NCBI RefSeq assembly: GCF_002095385.1
Contig: NZ_MIPP01000002.1
Location: 181,236 to 245,235 of the forward strand
Reading direction: 5' to 3'
Length of the DNA stretch: 64,000 bases
DNA from: Pantoea eucrina
Lineage (GTDB): Bacteria > Pseudomonadota > Gammaproteobacteria > Enterobacterales > Enterobacteriaceae
Positions within the stretch are counted from its first letter, which is position 1, and every line of letters begins with the position of its first letter. The notes beneath the pieces were generated by a model. It had not been told where the DNA came from, made no database searches, and saw only the letters and a program-made list of their open reading frames with translations. This document shows, one piece after another, positions 8,553-17,200 of the stretch. The position numbers and the translations under genes are program-made.

Positions 8553-9668
8553 ATGACCAGACCTAAGAAAATTGCCATCGTCGGTGCCGGCATTGCAGGA
8601 ATGGCACTTGGCATACTCGCGACCCGACAGGGCCATCAGGTCAGCCTGTTTGAGCGTGGAAGAAACGTGTCTGACATGGGCGCAGGCGTGACATTATGGC
8701 CCAATGCCATGTTCGTCATGCATAAGATGGGTCTGGACGAAAAAATTAAACAGACAGGAGGTGTACCGTGCATGATGCGCCAGTTTGATAGAAATGGTTG
8801 CCTCCAGACGCAATTCGACATTTCAGCAGTAAATTCACTTTGTGGTTTTCCGAGTGTGACAGTGTTACGGCGTGAGCTGATGGGCTTACTGGCCAGTGCG
8901 TTTGCGAGTCTGGGCAGAGAGATTACGTTCAATCGAGCAATCAGTGCAGCGGACGTAATGAAGCTAAGCCAGGCGTTTGATCTGGTCGTCGGCGCGGACG
9001 GTCGCATGAATTCGGTTGTCCGCCAGGCATTATATTCGGAAGAAGTCACACCTCGTTATCATGGTTTTGTGAATGTAATCGGGGTGGCAAGACAGCCAAA
9101 GTGCCTCCTGAACAATGCGATCGATGATTTCCGTGGTCAGGGTGAGCGTTTTGGAATCGTTCCGGTAAAGAATGAGTGGTGCTATTGGGCAGGGGCCTGG
9201 AACACGCCTGCTGATAATAAATTTTCTCAGGCATACTGGTACGATGAGCTAAATCAGCGCTTTCAGGACTGGCCTGAGCCGGTGCGGAAGGTGTTACTGT
9301 CATGCGACAGAGCATCTGTGAAGGGTATATTGGTGCATGATGTCGATCCGCTTCCTTTTTGGCATAAAGATAATGTCTTACTCATCGGGGATGCGGCTCA
9401 TGCTTCTCTGCCCACCTCCGGGCAGGGAGCGTGTCAGGCGCTGGAAGATGCATGGCGTCTGACATGTATACTGGAAGAGATAGAGGATCCGGTCATTGCT
9501 CTGCAACACTTTTACCACCAGAGACACAGTAAAACTGCCGCAGCGCAGCTGGTGGGAAGGCAATTAGCGAAGAAAATTTTTTCTGAACAACCCGAACCCC
9601 TGCTGCCTGCATCCACTGTTTCCGTTGCACAACTCAGTCAGTTCTGGATGCAGGGTTTAAACCTATAG
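8553..9668 (+). CDS. FAD-dependent aromatic-type monooxygenase
   Basis: A 371-residue group A flavoprotein monooxygenase. The N-terminal dinucleotide fold IVGAGIAGMALG (about residues 8-19), the middle DLVVGADGRMNSVVR and the FAD-ribityl motif LIGDAAHASLPTSGQGACQALEDA are all intact. Relatives (salicylate or 6-hydroxynicotinate hydroxylases, TetX-like enzymes) add one oxygen from O2 using NAD(P)H. The substrate is unknown. The ATG at 8553 lies seven bases after AAGGAG; a TTG three bases earlier is less likely. It is probably induced through the divergent LysR regulator. Confidence 0.88.
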   Translation: MTRPKKIAIVGAGIAGMALGILATRQGHQVSLFERGRNVSDMGAGVTLWPNAMFVMHKMGLDEKIKQTGGVPCMMRQFDRNGCLQTQFDISAVNSLCGFPSVTVLRRELMGLLASAFASLGREITFNRAISAADVMKLSQAFDLVVGADGRMNSVVRQALYSEEVTPRYHGFVNVIGVARQPKCLLNNAIDDFRGQGERFGIVPVKNEWCYWAGAWNTPADNKFSQAYWYDELNQRFQDWPEPVRKVLLSCDRASVKGILVHDVDPLPFWHKDNVLLIGDAAHASLPTSGQGACQALEDAWRLTCILEEIEDPVIALQHFYHQRHSKTAAAQLVGRQLAKKIFSEQPEPLLPASTVSVAQLSQFWMQGLNL

Positions 9669-9742
9669 CCCTCTGAAACCAGATCAAAGAGAGGCGGTAG
9701 GGTTGCAGGTCAGGCTAAGAGCAAACGGGCGAAGTTATACCG

Positions 9743-10219
9743 TCATAACGCCGCAATGATTGCCGCTTCTATTTTTTCCGGTGAGGTGATGGGGGCAAAA
9801 CGTCTTAACGGCTGGCCGTCGCGTCCGACGAGAAACTTCGTAAAGTTCCACTTGATTCGCCTGCCCGCGAGGCCAGGTAATTCCGTCTTAAGATAATCAA
9901 ACAGCGGATGTGCTGCGGCTCCGTTAACCTCGGTTTTTTCAAACATCGGGAAGCTTACCCCGTAGTTAATATGGCACGTCTGCGCAATCTCACTGGCAGT
10001 GCCGGGCTCCTGCTTGCCAAACTGGTTGCAGGGGAAACCGAGTATCACCAGCCCCTGTGCCGCGTACTTCTGCCAGAGCGCTTCAAGGCCCGCATACTGG
10101 CGCGTAAACCCGCAGTGGCTGGCGGTATTCACCACCAGAACCAGCTTACCGGCGTAGTCAGACATTGAAACCGGCTCACCCTGCAGGCGGGTTGCGGAGA
10201 ATTGGTAAAAAACGGTCAT
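9743..10219 (-). CDS. Glutathione peroxidase family protein
   Basis: A 158-residue thioredoxin-fold peroxidase. The motifs NTASHCGFT (catalytic Cys36 rather than selenocysteine), GFPCNQFGKQEPG and WNFTKFLVGRDG supply the Cys-Gln-Trp-Asn active site. Bacterial members reduce hydroperoxides and usually use thioredoxin. The frame extends 35 codons further upstream, but the ATG at 10219 fits the family start (MTVFYQFSATRL). No partner gene is adjacent; a LysR regulator reads away from it. Confidence 0.9.
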   Translation of the reverse strand: MTVFYQFSATRLQGEPVSMSDYAGKLVLVVNTASHCGFTRQYAGLEALWQKYAAQGLVILGFPCNQFGKQEPGTASEIAQTCHINYGVSFPMFEKTEVNGAAAHPLFDYLKTELPGLAGRRIKWNFTKFLVGRDGQPLRRFAPITSPEKIEAAIIAAL

Positions 10220-10356
10220 GCGGGTGGCCTCAGATCTCAACAGATTCTGCGATGATATCATCAACATCCTGCAGGGTTTACTGCTGTTAATGATAATCAG
10301 ACGCCGCAACAGTAAAACAGGCATACTTCAGGTGCATTGTTGCACGAGGTGAGTGA

Positions 10357-11238
10357 ATGGACAGGATCACAGCGCTTATCGTCTTTGCAGAGACGGCAAA
10401 GCGAGGCAGCATAACGGCGGCGGCAGAGCATCTGGGCCTGTCGCGGGCTATGGCATCACGCTACATTGCGCTGATGGAGGAGTGGACAGGTTCGCGTCTG
10501 CTGCACCGCACGACACGCAAACTCAGCCTGACCGTCGCCGGCGAGCAGGCACTGCTGCTGTGTCAGGAGATCAGGACGCTCGTCGACGGACTTACCGCGA
10601 TGGGGCCGGGGATCACTGCCGTACCGAGAGGTAAACTGAAAGTCACCGCTGACGCCCTGCTGGCCGAGTGCTGCCTGACGGGCATGCTGATCGATTTTCT
10701 GCAAATCTACCCGGAAATAGAGGTTACTCTGCAGGTTACAGGCAGGTCGCTTGATCTGGCAGAAGAGGGGATCGATCTGGCTATCCGCATCGCCGCCACA
10801 CTCGCCCCGGCGCTTTACGCGCGTCACCTCGGATACTGCTCCTCAGTGCTGTGCGCCAGCAAAGCCTATCTGGATAAACAGGGCACCCCCGGCAGCCTGC
10901 GCGAGCTGCAGGCTCATAACTGTCTGACCTATAGCTGTTTTGGTCATGCGTGGCGGTTTCATCATGAAAATGAAGTTATCGACCTGCCCGTAACAGGCAG
11001 TATCAGCACCAATGAAGCAGCGATTTTGCTGAAAGCGGTAAAAATGGGGGGCGGAATGGCTGTGCTCCCGCTGTTTGCCGTGCAGGAGGAGATTGCAGCG
11101 GGCAGGTTAGTCAGGCTGCTGCCGGAATATGAACCCAATCGGCTGGCGGTCAGTGCAGTCTATCTCACGCAGAAAAAGATGCCGCAGGCGCAGCGCGTAC
11201 TGATCGACTATCTGGTCAAGCACCTCAGGCTGCCCTGA
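10357..11238 (+). CDS. LysR-family transcriptional regulator
   Basis: A 293-residue LysR regulator: the helix-turn-helix GSITAAAEHLGLSRAMASRYIALME at residues 17-41, then LLHRTTRKLSLT, then a ligand-binding domain. It lies 23 bases from the convergent NAD(P)-binding protein gene downstream and divergent from the glutathione peroxidase; either could be a target. The start at 10357 follows a GAGGTGAG stretch. Confidence 0.88.
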   Translation: MDRITALIVFAETAKRGSITAAAEHLGLSRAMASRYIALMEEWTGSRLLHRTTRKLSLTVAGEQALLLCQEIRTLVDGLTAMGPGITAVPRGKLKVTADALLAECCLTGMLIDFLQIYPEIEVTLQVTGRSLDLAEEGIDLAIRIAATLAPALYARHLGYCSSVLCASKAYLDKQGTPGSLRELQAHNCLTYSCFGHAWRFHHENEVIDLPVTGSISTNEAAILLKAVKMGGGMAVLPLFAVQEEIAAGRLVRLLPEYEPNRLAVSAVYLTQKKMPQAQRVLIDYLVKHLRLP

Positions 11239-11261
11239 GGTGCGTCTCTGCGCTTCGACCA

Positions 11262-11870
11262 TTAATAACCCACGGTAAAGCGCTGGTTAGCGTGCGCCGG
11301 GGTTTCAATCTCATCAGCCATCGCAATGGCGTAATCTTCAAACGAAATGCTGCTACCCTGCTCATTGGTCAGCAGCGTATCTTTCCCCAGGCGAAATTTA
11401 CCGGTGCGTTCGCCCGCCGTGAACAGGGCGGATGGCGAAAGAAAGGTCCAGGTAAGGTCATGCTGCGCACGCAGTTTTTCCAGAAAGCGCACGCCCGCCT
11501 CAGCTTCCGTTTTGTACATTTCCGGGAAGGTGGGGGTATCGATCACTTTTACGCCTGGCGCAACTTCCAGGCTGCCTGCGCCGCCAACAACGTAATAGCG
11601 TTTTACACCTGACGCTTTTACCGCGTCTATCAGTTTATCGGGATCGCTGGCGCTGAAGTGTACTGAGCTGATCACGGCATCGTGCCCGGCCAGCACCTCT
11701 GCCAGCGCCTGCGGATCGTTGATATCACCCGCGGCCGGAATAACGCCTTCAGCTGGCGCAATCTTATCCGCATTGCGCGCAATAGCCGTTACGGTATGGC
11801 CGCGTGCAGTCAGTTCGTGAAGAATGCGGGAACCCGCCTGTCCGGATGCGCCAATCAATGCAATTTTCAT
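11262..11870 (-). CDS. NAD(P)-binding SDR-like oxidoreductase (YwnB/BVR-B type)
   Basis: A 202-residue single Rossmann-domain protein of the atypical short-chain dehydrogenase type. The nucleotide-binding loop is IGASGQAGSRIL at residues 5-16 and YYVVGGAGSL occurs mid-protein. Relatives include biliverdin-reductase-B-like proteins and YwnB; the substrate is unknown. The track of the frame continues 33 codons upstream, but the ATG at 11870 with CAGGAG eight bases before it is clearly the start. It faces the LysR gene. Confidence 0.85.
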   Translation of the reverse strand: MKIALIGASGQAGSRILHELTARGHTVTAIARNADKIAPAEGVIPAAGDINDPQALAEVLAGHDAVISSVHFSASDPDKLIDAVKASGVKRYYVVGGAGSLEVAPGVKVIDTPTFPEMYKTEAEAGVRFLEKLRAQHDLTWTFLSPSALFTAGERTGKFRLGKDTLLTNEQGSSISFEDYAIAMADEIETPAHANQRFTVGY

Positions 11871-12187
11871 TTTGCTGCTCCTGAGTGTTATCGGGCCTCT
11901 GAGGCCGTTGCTGATAACACACACTCTATCTGTACGCTGCAAAGGGATAAACAGCACTACAGGGGACAAACTGTTGCATAAAATGAGCGAATCACCTGTT
12001 TACGCTTAAGCCGGGGCAGGGCGTTGCGGGCGATTAAACGAGAGTGTGAAATATCTGAAATTATCGAATCTGGTGACGATGTCTCAGGATAGTGATGCTG
12101 ACGCCGCATAATTTGGTCAGCCGTTGCCAGCCGGGTTGAGGTCTGTCAGCTATGATTGTTTCACCGGTTTAAAAAGGGAGAAATAGC

Positions 12188-12394
12188 ATGAAATGTCCGG
12201 CATGTGGCTCAGAAGCTTTTGTTTACGACACGCGAGATGTACCGCTCAATACAGGTAATCCCGATGACATCGTACCCGATGTTAAAGGCAGCCATTGCAT
12301 GGCCTGCGCCCAGGTGATTATGGATAAGGCTGAGGCTGATTCATATCTGGAAAAGGTTAATGCGCGGGAAGCTGCGGCAGCTGATACAAAGTGA
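12188..12394 (+). CDS. Solitary YgiT/MqsA-type zinc-finger protein
   Basis: A 68-residue protein with two CxxC pairs (CPACG at residues 3-7 and CMAC near 37-40) and the segment KGSHCMACAQVIMDKAEADSYL, which matches the N-terminal zinc domain of the antitoxin MqsA. The C-terminal helix-turn-helix of MqsA (131 residues) is absent, and no MqsR toxin gene lies next to it. AAGGGAGAAA precedes the ATG. It may be an orphan regulator or metal-binding adaptor; its function is not known. Confidence 0.7.
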   Translation: MKCPACGSEAFVYDTRDVPLNTGNPDDIVPDVKGSHCMACAQVIMDKAEADSYLEKVNAREAAAADTK

Positions 12395-12401
12395 CAGAAG
12401 A

Positions 12402-12418
12402 GCCCGCACGCTGCGGGC
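12402..12418 (+). terminator. Hairpin after the zinc-finger gene
   Basis: GCCCGCA and TGCGGGC form a seven-base-pair stem with a tiny loop immediately after the stop codon. There is no strong T run, so it may be a weak or factor-assisted terminator. Confidence 0.4.
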
Positions 12419-12428
12419 GCTTCATGCC

Positions 12429-12773
12429 TTACAATCCTGTCAGCGTAATATGCTTTTTTATTGTCAGCGCTTTATAGAGGGCTGCAGCCAGGCCGCAGGG
12501 TTCAATTACGATAGTGCCAGCCAGCTTCTGTTCAGACGCCGTACTAAATGATTTGATGCGCAGCAGAGTATTAATCCCATTCACGCGCTCCAGCTCTAGC
12601 ACAGCCAGCACCCGATGCTGCATTTCGCTTACCTCCGCCACTATTACGCTGACGCTGGGTGCCACGCTGTTATAGATGATGTGGCAGCGTACGCCGTTCA
12701 GATTAACGGTATCAATGATCTCATGATACAACGGCATGACTTCTTTGGTGCAGGGTACGGACGCAGCAAACAT
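12429..12773 (-). CDS. Hypothetical protein, 114 residues
   Basis: No family recognised. The protein has a beta-rich look (GVRCHIIYN, SVSVIVAEV, HRVLAVLELERV, LLRIKSF) and ends with a short helix; there is no signal peptide or membrane segment. The ATG at 12773 is preceded by AGAGGGA six bases upstream, which supports expression; an internal ATG at 12737 is an alternative. It converges on the zinc-finger gene, with the hairpin at 12402-12418 between them. Confidence 0.6.
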   Translation of the reverse strand: MFAASVPCTKEVMPLYHEIIDTVNLNGVRCHIIYNSVAPSVSVIVAEVSEMQHRVLAVLELERVNGINTLLRIKSFSTASEQKLAGTIVIEPCGLAAALYKALTIKKHITLTGL

Positions 12774-13280
12774 AACAGATCCCTCTAACGTGGAATTTTA
12801 TTGTGCAGCCAGCATAGGCTATCTCTCCGGTGCGTAAAGGTACTGTTTTTGCAGGCAAAAAAAGCGTGCAGGCGTGATGATCACAAACGTTATCGCCGCC
12901 TTCATATTAGAGTGGCACTGATAAAAAGCGAAGCGTGGTGGCTTTATCGGGGATTAGTGCAAATTTGACTTAAAAAAACCCGCGCAGGGCGGGCAAATTA
13001 TTCCAGAAATTACCATCTTCGTACGCGCGTGCATCGCATGTGCAGTGCGCACTCAACAGATTACAGTCTTAGTCTTAAGCTAACTTTAAGATTATTCTTT
13101 GCCCGAAACGATCGTGACTTTTATTGCGGCGCGTTTCTGAACGTTTCAGATATCAACGCAGAAGTGACGTAACCGCATCGCTCTGCCGCCATTGCCCGTC
13201 GTCGCGGGCAGGCGCCAGAGGAGATGAACAGGGCGCGCATCCGATCGCTGCAGAAACGGTTGCGCCGGTTTGCTCCCGTA
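12774..13280. other. Intergenic region between hypothetical gene and chemoreceptor
   Basis: About 500 bases with no convincing protein frame. It holds the 11-base palindrome GTGATGATCAC at 12874-12884 and a strong leftward terminator near 12970-12992, almost 300 bases downstream of the chemoreceptor stop codon. That distance leaves room for a long 3' untranslated region or a small RNA. Confidence 0.5.
12970..12992 (-). terminator. Rho-independent terminator reading left
   Basis: On the minus strand CCCGC, a five-base loop and GCGGG are followed by seven T residues. It ends transcripts coming from the chemoreceptor gene or from a separate RNA gene in the 290 bases between. Confidence 0.75.
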
Positions 13281-14888
13281 TTATGAAAAGGCGAATGCCG
13301 GTGCTGCGGCTGAGTCGCCGGTCGCTGCCGGGGCGGTTTCAGGCTCGGCGGTGAGAATAAATTTCGCCGCCAGCTGGCTGAGCATCTCTGCCTGATCCTG
13401 CAGGGACTGCGAGGCGGCAGAAGCCTGCTCCACCAGCGCGGCGTTCTGCTGCGTTACGTCATCCATCTGATTGACGGCCTGCTGAACCTGCATTATGCCC
13501 TGACTCTGCTCAACGGCGGCGGCGGCAATCTCGCCCATCAGAGCGCTGACCTGATGAATGGCATCATTCATTATCTGCATATTCTGGCTGACGTGGCTGG
13601 CCTGTGCGGCCCCGGCTTCAGTCAGGCGATGTGCGTTTTCAATCAGCACTTTAATTTCCCGTGCCGCAGACGTTGAACGCTGCGACAGGTTCCGCACTTC
13701 ACCGGCAACAACGGCAAAGCCTTTGCCGTGTTCGCCGGCGCGAGCGGCTTCAACAGCAGCGTTCAGCGCCAGAATATTGGTCTGAAAAGCGATCCCTTCT
13801 ATCAGCGAGACAATCTCGGTGACGCTGCGTGAGCTGCTGCGGATATCACCCATGGTGGTGAGCAGGGTAGTGAGTGACTGGCTACTCTGTTCCGACAGCG
13901 TACTGGCATGTTCTGCCAGACTGCTGGCCTGACGGGTGTTATCAGCCGTCTGGCGTACGGTTTCGCCCAGCTCGGTCATGCTGGCAGAGGTCTGCTCCAG
14001 CGAAGCCGCCTGCTCTTCTGAACGTGCCGAGAGATCCTGATTACCGGCGCTGATTTCTGCCGCTGCTCCGCTGACCGAACGGGACGCGTGCTGCACCGCC
14101 GACAGTGAGGTGGCCACGTTACCTATCAGCGTGTTGAATGCCTGAGCCATATTACCCACCTCATCGCGGCGCGTAGCGTCAGCATTCAGAGTCAGATCGA
14201 GATTATCACTGGCGCGCAGCATGACCTGACCGGCGTGGCTCAGGCTGCGACGAATGCGCAGCACTGTCAGGGTCGCGAAGATACCAAAAACAACGACCGT
14301 CGCGACCACGCCGGCGATGGTGGCCCACAGGACATTATGGAATGTTGCGCGGTTGGCAGCGCGCAGCGTATTGCTGATAGTGATGTTCAGTTCCAGCTGC
14401 TGCTGATAGCCGCGGATAAGCTCCCGGATAGCGGCGCCGATCCCCTGTTCGCCTTCAATCAACGCCAGGCTGACCGCGTTTTGATGCTGACGGGAGGCGC
14501 TGAGAAATGCCGGAAGGTGGTCGTTAACGCGTTGCAGGCTGGCGTAGGCGACTTCAGTAAGGCGCTTATCCTCCTCGCTCGATATCTCATGCGCGAGATA
14601 ATAATCGGTATGCGTTTTCAGCAGCCCGAGCTGTTGATGAATGCTGCTTTCCACTACCGGGAGCGCGCGCTCATCAGGCTGAGACTGATGCTTATAGAGC
14701 AGCAACGCCAGCTGATTGCTCTGATCCACCAGCTCACTGAGATCTTTTATTGAAGGGATGGCATTGTCCTGGACGAATTCAAAGCGCTCCTGAAAGCCTG
14801 AGAGCAGGGAGATAGCCAGAAGAGCCTGTAGAATAATCGCGCCGAACAGCATAGAAAACGTGAGCAGCAGGCGTTGCGAGATGGTCAT
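13281..14888 (-). CDS. Methyl-accepting chemotaxis protein
   Basis: A 535-residue transmembrane chemoreceptor: first membrane helix near residues 7-28, a periplasmic four-helix-type sensor to about 188, second helix near 190-212, HAMP domain, then the long cytoplasmic coiled coil with the conserved tip [38 protein letters not shown] (shown in part: key residues [20 protein letters not shown]). It signals through CheA/CheW. The C terminus ends APAFAFS and lacks the NWETF-type CheR tether, so adaptation may need other receptors. The ATG at 14888 follows AAGGAT; a longer in-frame start at 14957 is unlikely. The ligand is unknown. Confidence 0.92.
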   Translation of the reverse strand: MTISQRLLLTFSMLFGAIILQALLAISLLSGFQERFEFVQDNAIPSIKDLSELVDQSNQLALLLYKHQSQPDERALPVVESSIHQQLGLLKTHTDYYLAHEISSEEDKRLTEVAYASLQRVNDHLPAFLSASRQHQNAVSLALIEGEQGIGAAIRELIRGYQQQLELNITISNTLRAANRATFHNVLWATIAGVVATVVVFGIFATLTVLRIRRSLSHAGQVMLRASDNLDLTLNADATRRDEVGNMAQAFNTLIGNVATSLSAVQHASRSVSGAAAEISAGNQDLSARSEEQAASLEQTSASMTELGETVRQTADNTRQASSLAEHASTLSEQSSQSLTTLLTTMGDIRSSSRSVTEIVSLIEGIAFQTNILALNAAVEAARAGEHGKGFAVVAGEVRNLSQRSTSAAREIKVLIENAHRLTEAGAAQASHVSQNMQIMNDAIHQVSALMGEIAAAAVEQSQGIMQVQQAVNQMDDVTQQNAALVEQASAASQSLQDQAEMLSQLAAKFILTAEPETAPAATGDSAAAPAFAFS

Positions 14889-15023
14889 ATTATTATCCTT
14901 AATAGCGTTACACCCCGGCGCAAAGGCACACAAAAAGCAGGGTCGATGGAGGTTCATCGGCAGCAGGATAAAATAGTTAAGGATTTTTTCGTGACGGCGT
15001 TAACAGTTAGTGCATCAGGCGGG

Positions 15024-15053
15024 TAAAAATGCGGAGCCGGCGATCGGCTCCGC
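15024..15053 (-). terminator. Terminator of the treZ-treY-glgX operon
   Basis: GCGGAGCC and GGCTCCGC form an eight-base-pair stem with a seven-base loop. On the minus strand it is followed by ATTTTTACC. It lies 12 bases after the glgX stop. Confidence 0.85.
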
Positions 15054-15064
15054 GGGGGAATGGG

Positions 15065-17140
15065 TTACGGACGGCGGAACAGCGCCAGGCTGCGCCCTTC
15101 CAGTTCGAAATCCTGCTCCTGAGTGATGACCAGGCCCTCATTGGCGGTCTCTGACGTGGTCAGCTCCAGCACCCAGCCGCCTTCACCAAACTGCGGAATG
15201 CGGAACGGCACATTGCCTTCAAACGGGTTAAACAGCATCAGCACGTCGTGCCAGATGCCTTCTTCCGGCTGCAGATCGGGACGGCCAATATAGACGCCCA
15301 GCGTGGAGCCTTCTTCCCACTGCTCCGACTGCTGGAAACCACCGCCGGCGTTAAACCATTTGATGTCCATGCCGTCGCGCCAGCTTTCGCGGCGCAGCAG
15401 CGGCTGTTTAGCACGCAGGGCAATGACGCGTTTGGTAAATTCACGCAGCGCGTCAGCCGACGGCGGCAGGTTTTCCCAGTGGAGCCAGGAGATATCACTA
15501 TCCTGACAGTAGCCATTGTTATTGCCCATCTGGCTGCGACCAAACTCATCGCCTGCAAGCAGCATCGGCGTACCGTGGGAGAAGAGCAGCGTGGCGAGGA
15601 AGTTGCGTTTCTGACGTTCGCGCACGGCGACAATTCCCTCATCTTCGGTTGCGCCTTCAGCACCGTAGTTATATGAGCGGTTATCGTTATGACCGTCGTT
15701 GTTATCCTCGCCGTTATCGTCGTTGTGTTTCTCGTTGTAGGAAACCAGGTCATTCAGCGTGAACCCGTCATGGGCGGTAATAAAGTTGACGCTGGCCCAC
15801 GGACGACGACCGCGCTGATCGTAGAGATCGCCGGAACCGAGCAGGCGCGCGGCGAAGTCCGTCGAGACGTTGTCACCTTTCCAGTATTCACGCACCGTAT
15901 CGCGATATTTATCGTTCCACTCCGCCCAGCCCGGCGGGAAGCCACCAACCTGATAGCCGCCAGGGCCGATGTCCCACGGCTCACCAATCAGCTTGAGTTT
16001 AGACAGCACCGGATCCTGCGTTACCGCGTCAAAGAAACCGCCGCGCTGATCGAAGCCCTCCGGCTCACGGCCGAGGATGGTGCCGAGATCGAAGCGGAAG
16101 CCATCAATATGCATCGATTCTGCCCAGTAGCGCAGCGAATCAGTCACCAGCTGCAGTACCCGCGGATGCGAGGTATTTACCGTGTTTCCGGTACCGGTGT
16201 CATTGATATAGTAACGATGCTGGTCCGGCAGGGTGCGATAGTAAGAGAAGTTATCGATACCCTTAAAGGAGAGCGTCGGGCCAAGCTCGTTACCTTCAGC
16301 GGTATGGTTGTAGACCACATCGAGGATCACTTCGATGCCGGCATCATGGAAGCTGCGCACCATATCGCGAAAGCCCTGAATGCCGCGCGGACCAAAATAA
16401 CGTGTAGCGGGTGCAAAAAACGCCAGCGAATTGTAGCCCCAGAAGTTTTTCAGGCCTCTGTCCAGCAGATGCTGATCGTCCGGGAACCAGTGTACCGGCA
16501 GCAGTTCTACTGACGTGATACCCAGGCTTTTGATGTAATCCACCGTGGCTTTATTACCCATGCCATCGTAGGTGCCGCGCATGTTTTCCGGGATTAGCGG
16601 GTTGAGCTGTGTGAAGCCCTTAACGTGGGTTTCATAGATCAGCGTCTGAGACCAGGGAATGGAAGGCCGGTTCTGATCCTGCCAGTCAAACTCATTCGGG
16701 TTTACCACCCGGCATTTAGGCGTAAACGGACCGCTGTCGCGGCTGTCAAAGGTCAGATCTTTATCTTCATGCAACAGTTCGTAAGCAAAATGCGCTTCGT
16801 TCCAGTCGATATCGCCCTGCAGTTCCCGCGCATACGGATCGATCAGAAGTTTGTTCGGGTTAAAGCGATGACCGTTTTCCGGATCATAAGGGCCGTGCAC
16901 GCGATAGCCATACAGCGCACCCGGCTGCAGGCCGGGCACATAGCCGTGCCATACTTCATGCGTATATTCCGGCAGATCAAAGCGGGCAATCTCATGCTGA
17001 CCGCTCGGATCATACAGGCAGAGTTCAACCCGCTCAGCGTGTGCGGAGAAAAGGGCGAAGTTAACGCCTTCCCCATCAAAGTTAGCGCCGAGCTGATACC
17101 CTGTACCAGCCGTAATCTCAACAGGCTTACCGTTTGACAT
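15065..17140 (-). CDS. glgX: Glycogen debranching enzyme GlgX/TreX
   Basis: A 691-residue GH13 isoamylase-type enzyme: an N-terminal CBM48-like domain, then a catalytic barrel with VILDVVYNHTAEG, GFRFDLGTIL (nucleophile Asp), GEPWDIGPGGY (acid Glu) and FITAHDGFTLNDL. It cleaves alpha-1,6 branches of glycogen to release linear maltooligosaccharides. It is the last gene of an operon after treZ and treY, where such a debranching enzyme (TreX role) feeds the trehalose-forming pair. E. coli glgX instead sits in the glycogen operon. GAGAGGA precedes the ATG by five bases. Confidence 0.95.
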   Translation of the reverse strand: MSNGKPVEITAGTGYQLGANFDGEGVNFALFSAHAERVELCLYDPSGQHEIARFDLPEYTHEVWHGYVPGLQPGALYGYRVHGPYDPENGHRFNPNKLLIDPYARELQGDIDWNEAHFAYELLHEDKDLTFDSRDSGPFTPKCRVVNPNEFDWQDQNRPSIPWSQTLIYETHVKGFTQLNPLIPENMRGTYDGMGNKATVDYIKSLGITSVELLPVHWFPDDQHLLDRGLKNFWGYNSLAFFAPATRYFGPRGIQGFRDMVRSFHDAGIEVILDVVYNHTAEGNELGPTLSFKGIDNFSYYRTLPDQHRYYINDTGTGNTVNTSHPRVLQLVTDSLRYWAESMHIDGFRFDLGTILGREPEGFDQRGGFFDAVTQDPVLSKLKLIGEPWDIGPGGYQVGGFPPGWAEWNDKYRDTVREYWKGDNVSTDFAARLLGSGDLYDQRGRRPWASVNFITAHDGFTLNDLVSYNEKHNDDNGEDNNDGHNDNRSYNYGAEGATEDEGIVAVRERQKRNFLATLLFSHGTPMLLAGDEFGRSQMGNNNGYCQDSDISWLHWENLPPSADALREFTKRVIALRAKQPLLRRESWRDGMDIKWFNAGGGFQQSEQWEEGSTLGVYIGRPDLQPEEGIWHDVLMLFNPFEGNVPFRIPQFGEGGWVLELTTSETANEGLVITQEQDFELEGRSLALFRRP

Positions 17141-17200
17141 TTAATCCTCTCCATTCAGTGAACAGATATGCAGGCATAACTTCAGTTCCATCAGTCAGGG

